Origin: Plazaster borealis
Lineage: Eukaryota; Echinodermata; Asteroidea; Forcipulatida; Labidiasteridae
Assembly: GCA_021014325.1 (NCBI GenBank)
Contig: JAJGQC010000322.1
Span: 1-64,000, forward strand
Direction: 5' to 3'
DNA length: 64,000 bases
Shown here: positions 56,290-64,000 of the stretch, one piece after another
How positions within the stretch are numbered: position 1 is the stretch's first letter
Layout: each line of letters begins with the position of its first letter
Made by a program: the position numbers and the translations under genes
Notes under the pieces: model-generated
The model's input: the letters and a program-made list of their open reading frames with translations, nothing else
Database searches by the model: none
Told to the model about the DNA's origin: nothing

Positions 56290-57690
56290 CCTGGATAAGG
56301 GTTGCCCCAAACTTTGGTACTTTGTATTAGAAACGGCCACCTACCATGGGTAGGGTTGCCACAAACTTTGCTACTTTATGTTAGAAATGGCCACTTGCCA
56401 TGTGACAACTGCCCCTGCCTGCCTGTGGTAGGGTTTGCTGTAAACATTGCTACTTTATGTTTGAAATGGCCACCAACCAGGTGTAGGGTTGCCGCAAACT
56501 TTGGTAAATGGCCACCTGCCATGTAACCTCTGCCCCTTCCTATCTTGGATAGGGTTTCCGCAAACTTTGGTACTTATTATTAGAAATGGCCACTTGCCAT
56601 GTAACCTGTGCCCCTTTCTGCCTGGGGTATTTGTTGCAAACAACAATGATAAATCTTGAACCATTTGTTTTAAATTGTTCCCATTTATTCATGATTATTT
56701 GCTACTTTATGTTAGAAATGGCCACGTGCCTTGTAACCTGTGCCCCTTCCTGCCTGGGGTAGGGTTGCCGCAAACTTTAGTACTTAGTTTTAGAAATGGC
56801 CACCTGCCATGTAACCTCTGTCCCTTTCTGCCTGGGATAGGGTTGCCGCAAACTTTAGTACTTAGTATTAAAAATGGCCACCTGCCATGTAACCTCTGTC
56901 TCTTTCTGTCTGGGATAGGGTTGCCGCAAACTTTAGTACTTAGTATTAAAAATGGCCACCTGCCATGTAACCTCTGTCCCTTCCTGTCTGGGATAGGGTT
57001 GCCGCAAACTTCAGTATTTTGTATTAGAAATGGCCACCTGCCATGTAACCTCTGTCCCTTTCTGCCTGGGATAGGGTTGCCGCAAACTTTAGTACTTAGT
57101 ATTAAAAATGGCCACCTGCCATGTAACCTCTGTCTCTTTCTGTCTGGGATAGGGTTGCCGCAAACTTTAGTACTTAGTATTAAAAATGGCCACCTGCCAT
57201 GTAACCTCTGCCCCTTCCTGTCTGGGATAGGGTTGCCGCAAACTTTTGTACTTCGTATTAGAAATGGCCACCTGCCATGTAACCTGTGCCCCTTTCTGTC
57301 TGGGATAGGGTTGCCGCAAACTTTAGTACTTCGTATTAGAAATGGCCACCTGCCATGTAACCTGTGCCCCTTTCTGTCTGGGATAGGGTTGCCGCAAACT
57401 TTGGTACTTCGTATTAGAAATGGCCACCTGCCATGTAACCTCTGTCCCTTTCTGTCTGGGATAGGGTTGCCGCAAACTTTGGTACTTTGTATTAGAAATG
57501 GCCACCTGCCATGTAACCTCTGCCCCTTTCTGTCTGGGATAGGGTTGCGCAAACTTTGGTACTTTGTATTAGAAATGGCCACCTGCCATGTAACCTCTGT
57601 CCCTTCCTGCCTGGGGTATTTGTTGCAAACAACAATGATAAATCTTGAACCATGTGTTTTAAATTGTTCCTATTTATCCATGATTATGTG
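56290..57690. repeat. 78-bp minisatellite with long open frames on both strands
   Basis: Unit: ATGGCCACCTGCCATGTAAC, CTCTGTCCCTTTCTG, CTGGGATAGGGTTGCCGCAA, ACTTTAGTACTTAGTATTA. At least eleven regular copies run from 56,700 to 57,610 after four irregular ones. Because 78 is divisible by 3, a 26-residue repeat stays open for 344 codons on the plus strand and 291 on the minus strand. A ~75-bp flank (GGGGTATTTGTTGCAAACAA onward) occurs at both 56,626 and 57,614. No known domain, start context or splice site supports a protein. Confidence 0.85.
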
Positions 57691-57699
57691 CTTTTCACT

Positions 57700-58446
57700 G
57701 CATCTGTGACCCAACTTGACAAAAAAGAAGACAAAATCATTACATGAACAATATGCTCATCATTCTTTGTTTTGGCAGAAAGGTGTTCTTATTTTGGACT
57801 GTAAATATTCTTTAGGGGGCAGAAAATAGAACAGATTTATCTTGTTTGTCAGTTTGGGTCACAACTGCTAAATAGTTTACATAAAACGTTTAAACTTATT
57901 TTGTCAACATTATTTTGTTCAAAATAGACATTTTTTTAATAGAATTTTTAATTTTACTTTCCAGAATACAGTGAAATGCAAATTCTTTTTTTATAAAGTA
58001 TTATTTTTTAAACTTTACTCGCTTTAAAAAAATGTTCTTGACCATTCTAGATTTGGAATATCTTATATACGTTAATAAAATTCATTCAATGGAAGGAGAT
58101 GATGTACAATTTGTTTGTGACCCTTGTTCTATATTGATATTTTGATGATTGTCGAGCCAAGTACAACTTACTTTCAAGTTAATTTCTGCAAGCAAAAATG
58201 TTGGGTCAAAAGTAAAACTTCATGACACGTACATACATGTCGTCAATTTTAACCAGACATATTCATTAACAGTTGTAAATTTCATTCAGATTTTTTGCAT
58301 CAGCTGATGCAAAAAAACTCTCATTTTTGGGGGGTAGCATATATTTATAACTCACGATATGAAATGTTGTACTTGGCTGTTTGTATTTTAAAAACTTTTG
58401 TTTTAAACTGTTTGTTACCATTTGTTAAATGCTGTAGAAAGTACCA
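57700..58446. other. No gene seen
   Basis: AT-rich sequence with an AATAAA at about 58,074. No exon recognised. Confidence 0.45.
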
Positions 58447-59245
58447 CTGAACTGTAGAAGCAGCAGAGTTGTGCAAACGTGTGTGGCCGTCTACTGTCTG
58501 GAATGTGTGGTGACCTACTGACGCAAGTGTTAATGGTTGGTAAGCATTTTATTAAGTGAAATCTTGTTGATGTGGCTCTGGTAGTCTGTTTTACCGGTGT
58601 CCTACCTTACATGATTGACAAATCTTCTACATCGGAGTCGGACATCCTCTTCTGATTTGAGGGAGCCTCTGGACCTGACGGATGGTGGGGACTTCTACCC
58701 AGATGTTGGTGTGAGGGTCGGAGAAACGAGATTCTGAACATGGCTATTTGCATTTCACTCAGGTACTCAGGCATTTACGTTGGTTTCACTTGTACTTCTA
58801 ATGCAAGTAAAACCAATAAATTCCTGAGTATGCTGTTATCATTGAAAAGAACAAATTTTGTTCCTTTTTTTTGAAAACCAAACGTTTGGCAGCCATGTTG
58901 GAATATTGTTTCTCTGATCAGCACATCATCATCTGGATTGAAGTCTTCGTTATTCTGATGGTACAGGACTCAATCAGTGACGGAGTCGAAGCGTCCTTTT
59001 ACACTTCAACCAAAACTTGAACTGATTTCAAGAACTTAGCGACGTGTTTGCCGACAGTTCACTTGATTCATCAAACATCCTTTCCGACTTTTGGACTTCG
59101 TCAATCATGTAAAGCAGGACTTTGGTAAAACAGATCATCATTGCAACATCAACTTGATTTTACTTAATAAAATGCTTTCCCTCCATTAACACTTCCAGTT
59201 AACTGCCACACAAGTTTGCACAACTCAGCTGCTTCTACAGTTCAG
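58447..59245. mobile_element. ~800-bp foldback element
   Basis: CTGAACTGTAGAAGCAGC at the left pairs with GCTGCTTCTACAGTTCAG at the right, with continued pairing through TTGTGCAAAC, TTAATGG / CCATTAA and CATTTTATTAAGT over about 170 bases. The centre (58,778-58,822) holds a hairpin, TTGGTTTCACTTGTACTTCT then AATGCAAGTAAAACCAA, that recurs at about 61,096-61,130. No target duplication seen. Confidence 0.7.
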
Positions 59246-59254
59246 AATTGAAAA

Positions 59255-59370
59255 AAAATGGCTTAAAAATTGCCTAATTTATCAAAAATTGCTTAAATTA
59301 TCAAAAAATTCCTTAAAAATTGCTTAATTTATCAAAAAATGTCTTAAAAATGCCTTAAAAATACCCTTTT
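59255..59370. repeat. Short AT-rich tandem repeat
   Basis: AAAAATTGCTTAATTTATC-type units of about 25-27 bp repeat four to five times. Confidence 0.6.
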
Positions 59371-59689
59371 TATATACCTAAGTCAGCCAAATAAATTTTT
59401 CGTTCCAATGTACAATTCGAAATTAACTGCGTGAAATTATTGGCCGTACCCCCTTTATTAAAATCATGATCAACCAATTGCACCCCTAAAGGAGTGCAGA
59501 AGAGGCTGTATCCCATAGTAATGTACACCAACAATGTAATCTACTAGTGATTTGTATATGGGTCATATTCAAATTACCATGAGATTAATGCTTGGATACA
59601 TCATAATGGAATGCAACCCCTTATTAAAGGTATCGTCTCAAAGCTTGGCTGTGACTTTAAACATTAATCATTTGGACTCGAAATGTTTG

Positions 59690-60055
59690 TTTACAAACAC
59701 TTAGTCTTTTTTTCAAGATGTTTACAAACACTTAGTCATTTTTCAATGTTTACATACACTTAGTCATTTTTTCAATGTTTACAAACACTTAGTCATTTTT
59801 TCAATGTTTACAAACACTTAGCAAGATGTTTACAAACACTCAGTCATTTTTTCAATGTTTACAAACACATAGCAAGATGTTTACAAACACTTAGTCATTT
59901 TTTCAATGTTTACAAACACTTAGCAAGATGTTTACAAACACTCAGTCATTTTTTCAATGTTTACAAACACGTAGCAAGATGTTTACAAACACTTAGTCAT
60001 TTTTTCAATGTTTACAAACACTTAGTCATTTTTCGACTTTGAAGAGTTTATACTT
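59690..60055. repeat. Minisatellite, TGTTTACAAACACTTAGTCA unit
   Basis: Units of TGTTTACAAACACTTAG followed by TCATTTTTTCAA or CAAGA alternate about a dozen times, giving a two-level repeat. The core TGTTTACAAACA is itself palindromic and matches a forkhead-type TGTTTAC site on both strands. Confidence 0.8.
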
Positions 60056-60059
60056 AGTC

Positions 60060-63000
60060 ATTTTTGACTCATGAAACTTTCAAGATGTATAAAGTCACAG
60101 AACAAGCTACAAGATGCGGCCTTTATAGAAGATACAACATTGGTAGTTACTCTATTGCGAATAAAAATTTGAACTTTAATGCGGGAATAAGGATTGCCTT
60201 AAATTTTGGTAAGCATGCAAGTAAACAGTCATCTGAAAGTTTACTCGATGTAAAAAATTCTTTGAGTGAAACAATAAATTGAGATTTTTTTCTCTGAAAC
60301 GATGCAAGTTTTAGATACAATTTTTGTAAAACGCAGTCCAAAATGTCTTTTCATTTGAAAATTTGAGCACTCTATATGTAGTATTTGAATACCAATGTTG
60401 TACCTTCTTTATAATGAAGAAATGCAATCTGTAAACCACAATGGAGTCAAATTTAATTAGATTTGTTTTAAAGGGAAAAAAACGGTTTGATTTCGTAAAC
60501 ATTCTGAGTTCTTGTACGTGGAAGAAAAAAAAAATTCAAGAAGTAATTTACAAGTAGGCAGAAACCCAAAGTGAATTCATCTTTTTCATGAAACAGTAAT
60601 GTTTTTTAGGCATGTGGACTCCATTTGGATACAACAGGTTACATTTCTTCCTTGGTTGATCATTTATATTTCTGAGCTATGGTTGTCAATTGCCAGCTGA
60701 TATTTGTTTTTACGATAGTTTTGGGGGGTGAAATTCCATTTTGAAACTATGCACATTTTTAATATTTTACATCAAAATAATTAAAAACAAATATGGATTG
60801 AAAGCTGTATCGGTTTTTACACATACAATTTTAGAATTTTGGCACTTTGACAAGTGTATTACAAAAAAGAAAAAAAGAAGAAATTTTGAAAAGATTTCCA
60901 ATGTGAGGTTTTCAAAGAGTATGTATACATCAACTGGCATATTTCCAACCATTTGAGCAACTATCAAATGAAGAGTAAAGAAGCAATAGAGTGCCAAAGC
61001 ACTCAAAAAACAAACATTTAATTTTCATTAAAAACTCAGTAAACATTACATACATGGGTATAATTATATAATTGAACTGATCTAGCAAATTCTGGTTTCA
61101 CTTGTACTTCTAATGCAAGTGAAACCAATGCATTCCTGAGTGAGGGGGGGGGGGTAATGTCTAACAGTGTGGATGCTCTAATTGATGTAATTTTGTTCTT
61201 TCTTTCAACAATATTTTTGTTTAATGCCGGATACTTTGTGCAAATAAAGTCTTGTGAAATTCAAGTAAACAATCTGTAGTTTGTTTTGCTCTAATTCTTC
61301 TCTGATGAATCCTTAGTTTTGAACCGATATTGCCCCCCCCCCCCAAAAAAGAAGAAAAAAGTCACAATTATGTGGATCTTGAGAGAAAAGTATGACACTT
61401 GTATTGAGTGTACACAGGTGACCTAGGTATATGATAGGCTTTCAAAGTTTTTGGGGCTATTTAATAAAGAAATTGCTGATTAAAGATGAAATTAATCAGA
61501 TTAAAGTGGGGAGTATATTTTGGCCAAAGTAACGAACTAAAAGAACAAACTGTGTGTCCCCATCACATGTTTTTGAAAGTGTTACAAAATATGGTGACAC
61601 ATCTATGTTCCAAGAACCCCAAGTGTTTTGTCACACTTAATGTCAGCTATCACTTTTTCAGAAGTTGTATAAGGCGAGTTTTGGCAAATTCAGGATTTCG
61701 GTCATGGTATAAATGCTGGCCCTACAGCTGGTAAATGGGAACACACATTTTGGTTGGCCTTACAGTATGGTTGAGGCTTGGCAAGGTGTGGCGTTGACCC
61801 TCAGTGACTATGCAGGGCTGGGAAGACTGCTAAGACAGGGAGAGGCAGCATACACTGGGGAAACAGAGGCATCAGATTCCATTGACTCTGAAAGTAAACA
61901 AAATTATATATTATAGTTATATGGATGTCAATTAGTTTTCGTACATATGAGGGGATTAGGATGTAGGATCACTATAGGAAATAGCTCAAAACATATTCAT
62001 AGGAAAGTTTTACTTCAGGGGCCTTGCCAGATATATTAACTCATCTCTTCTACTCCTTGTGCCAACCCCAAGGAAAACAAATCAAAGAATATTATGTCAG
62101 CCATATGTCATGCTTGCGATTTTACTCTAAACACTTTCATTGAGGAAATTGGAGAAATGATCTAGAAAAACTTAAACTAGTATAAGGTTTGAGGGAAAAA
62201 TAACTGTATCATGTAAATAATCATGGCACCAATTTCTACAGGATTTATTTGATTTTTTAATGGATTTTTAATTGTACTTCATTTCCCTTTTTAAAATATT
62301 CCTCGTGAGGAATTGGTAGCTAAAACGCAAAATGTTGACCTTTAAAAATGAAAATTCAAGCGCGTGGACTAAACTCTCTAGCGCGCACTGTCTCGTGCCC
62401 AAAGGAACTAAAACAGAGTGTAACTGTAATCAAGCAGCATTGTGAAGACAACCGTAGACCTGAAAATTGCTTATTTTGCATGATTTTGACACTTTGTAGC
62501 TGTTCAAAGTGTGCCTCTGTATACATTCTGTCAACCCTGATCTGGACAGGTATAGGCCTATAACGATATAATTTGACCTAAATTAAGTGAGAAATTGGTG
62601 GCATGCAGTGCAGCGGAAAATTTACCCAACAAAATTCCCTGCACTTGTTTTAAAACAAAAATTCAGTGGTTTCGAAAAACTTTTAAATTAATCTAGGTTT
62701 TTTCATTTGTCTTGGATGTTAGCTGACAATAAATTGAATTTTACATGTTTGGCTGCAAAGGTAATACACACGTGATACACAGCACAACCAAAAGACGTGG
62801 TGCATTTACCCAGACTCAACTCCGAGAAAACCCCTCAAATTTCCCCTTTTGCGAGAACACATGAATCTTTTACCTGAATTAGAAAATTCTACGAGCATCC
62901 GTGCAGTTATCATCGTCGAAATTACTAAATTTTGATGCCGGTTTTTCGATGTAAACGTTGGAGAAAATCTGTTTTTCTCCACACACGTGAGAGACTTTGA
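60060..63000. other. No gene seen
   Basis: AT-rich with scattered 60-80 codon open frames lacking any recognised domain. A hairpin TTTCACTTGTACTTCTAATG, CAAGTGAAACCA lies at about 61,098-61,130, and an AATAAA at about 61,240 could be a poly(A) signal of an unseen plus-strand transcript. Confidence 0.4.
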
Positions 63001-63106
63001 ACAGGGCATACCATGCCCGCGCCCAGAAAGAAAATGGCCGCGGAAACGAAAAGGCACGGTGCGCATGCTCGTGACGTAGTACGAACTATTTGTTCTCTTG
63101 TTGCAC
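62985..63106. promoter_or_regulatory. CpG-rich, promoter-like patch
   Basis: CATGCCCGCGCCCAGAAAGA, AAAATGGCCGCGGAAACG (YY1-like), GGTGCGCATGCTCGTGACG (NRF-1-like and CRE-like) fall within 120 bases in otherwise AT-rich DNA. A start-like ATG lies at about 63,033. No coding exon could be confirmed on either strand. Confidence 0.3.
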
Positions 63107-63115
63107 GGTTTGAGC

Positions 63116-63332
63116 TAGTCTTGATTGGCGACGTTCATTTTGTTTAAAGTAGTGCGATATCGCAACGCGTATTATTAGAGAAGAGATATCTGTATCACAC
63201 GAACATCTGGATCAAATTTCGATCCATATTATAGACAATTTGCCCAGTTCTTCTGAGTCAGCCTCCCAAATAGTCAATGTAGCGCCCTCTACCGGTGGCT
63301 AATACAAAAAACGGCGTCGCCAATCAAGACTA
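63116..63332. mobile_element. 217-bp MITE with perfect 9-bp target duplication
   Basis: Ends TAGTCTTGATTGGCGACG and its exact complement are flanked by GGTTTGAGC at 63107-63115 and 63333-63341. The 9-bp duplication and TAG ends resemble the TAGCCC elements at 29-31 kb, suggesting another MULE-type family. Confidence 0.82.
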
Positions 63333-63804
63333 GGTTTGAGCACTCTGCCCTCACTAAATGATCCAGCGGGAACAAAATTTGAAAAATTTGTTACGCCATT
63401 AATTTCCAATCCAAAATGGTGTAAAAACTACAGTTGAAGTCAAAACAGTCCATTTCTCAATTTGTGTATAAAAATATTCAAGCCAAAGTGTGGCACTACA
63501 CACTAAATTAAACTATACAAGTATTTGTTTGTATTAATTTTTTTTTTAATACATAAATAAGTGATAAGATAACTCAAAATATTGGATTATCTTAGAAGGT
63601 TTATACAATTATGTTGCTTCATAATATAATGGTCAAGCTCACACACTAAGTAAAAATGCATACACAAGGCTTCACGTGTGTAATGAAGAAAAACAATTCC
63701 TGAATACAAACCGGTTTCAAAATTCCTTCCTTTATACCCAGTGCCGTCTAGTATGGGGCGCCGTTTGTCAATTAATTGTTTAGCATTTTTTTGACATGTT
63801 TTAA

Positions 63805-64000
63805 CCATGGTTTGTAACAATTGGATGTAAACTATAGAAATTGCTGTCAATTTTTTTTTGTGGTTTACATACCATGAATATACAATCAAAGCATATTAAA
63901 TTATGGTTTATAAACCATGTAAAACTGAAGCCTCACAAAACATGGTTTATAAACCATGATTTGTAAACCATGAAATTTTAAGCACCTTAAAAACATGGTT
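63805..64000. repeat. Palindromic repeat cluster, ACATGGTTTATAAACCATG
   Basis: ATGGTTTATAAACCAT occurs at about 63,902-63,918 and again at about 63,940-63,957, with diverged half-units (CATGGTTTGTAAC, GTGGTTTACATACCATG, TTTGTAAACCATG) on both sides. It runs off the window end. Confidence 0.65.

Noticed and set aside
56675..57709. 344-codon plus-strand open frame
   Set aside because: It is the 78-bp minisatellite read in frame. The minus strand is also open for 291 codons, and no start context, splice signal or known domain supports translation.
59690..60055. CRISPR-like regularly spaced repeats
   Set aside because: The spacers are themselves repeats, the DNA is eukaryotic, and no cas gene is present; it is a minisatellite.
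61713..61916. 67-codon open frame with an acidic C-terminus
   Set aside because: No recognisable family, no acceptor or donor that fits, and the preceding sequence is AT-rich non-coding DNA.

Overview
The window is eukaryotic, AT-rich and intron-dominated. It holds few coding exons and a dense load of transposon-derived DNA. The visible gene families are tandem discoidin (F5/8 type C) domains with a fibrinogen-like end, a Mblk-1/E93/LCOR-type helix-turn-helix factor, and an RNA polymerase I RPA12-type zinc ribbon. With tRNA-derived SINEs, TTAA-flanked MITEs and satellite-bearing Helentron-like repeats, they suggest a marine deuterostome invertebrate, most likely an echinoderm such as a sea star. 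The organism is an inference; nothing in the sequence proves it.

Layout. 1-4,560: no gene, MITEs and repeats. 4,560-18,980, minus strand: an apparently secreted protein. A short signal-peptide exon (18,936-18,969) is followed by three discoidin domains, each split over two exons, and a terminal fibrinogen-C-like exon. All exon phases agree except at one acceptor. Its 8.2 kb first intron contains long runs of ~150-bp repeats (11,190-16,262) and a GC-rich retroelement relic (16,268-17,733). 19,000-37,390: no convincing gene. It is a dense field of foldback elements, TTAA-flanked MITEs, SINEs, a long inverted repeat with a 7.3-kb spacer, and one histone-type 3' hairpin. 37,392-42,132, plus strand: a two-exon remnant of a Mblk-1/E93/LCOR-family gene, broken by stops and frameshifts but keeping its intron. 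A second histone-type hairpin lies in that intron.

45,060-55,560, plus strand: a POLR1H/RPA12-like locus. Exons 1 and 2 have lost three of the four cysteines of the N-terminal zinc ribbon. Exons 3 and 4, which encode the C-terminal cleavage ribbon, are present three times in ~2.2-kb tandem units, and only the middle unit is fully open. The intron before them carries about eleven tandem ~195-bp repeats, each with a splice-acceptor-like and a donor-like site. 56,290-57,690: a 78-bp minisatellite open on both strands. 58,400-64,000: foldback elements, minisatellites and no recognised gene.

The genes do not form an operon or pathway. The clearest stories are (1) terminal-exon triplication in a decaying or re-purposed Pol I subunit gene, (2) nested Mutator-like foldback insertions whose order can be read from perfect 9-bp target duplications, and (3) satellite arrays carrying a palindromic ETS-type site next to a nuclear-receptor half-site.
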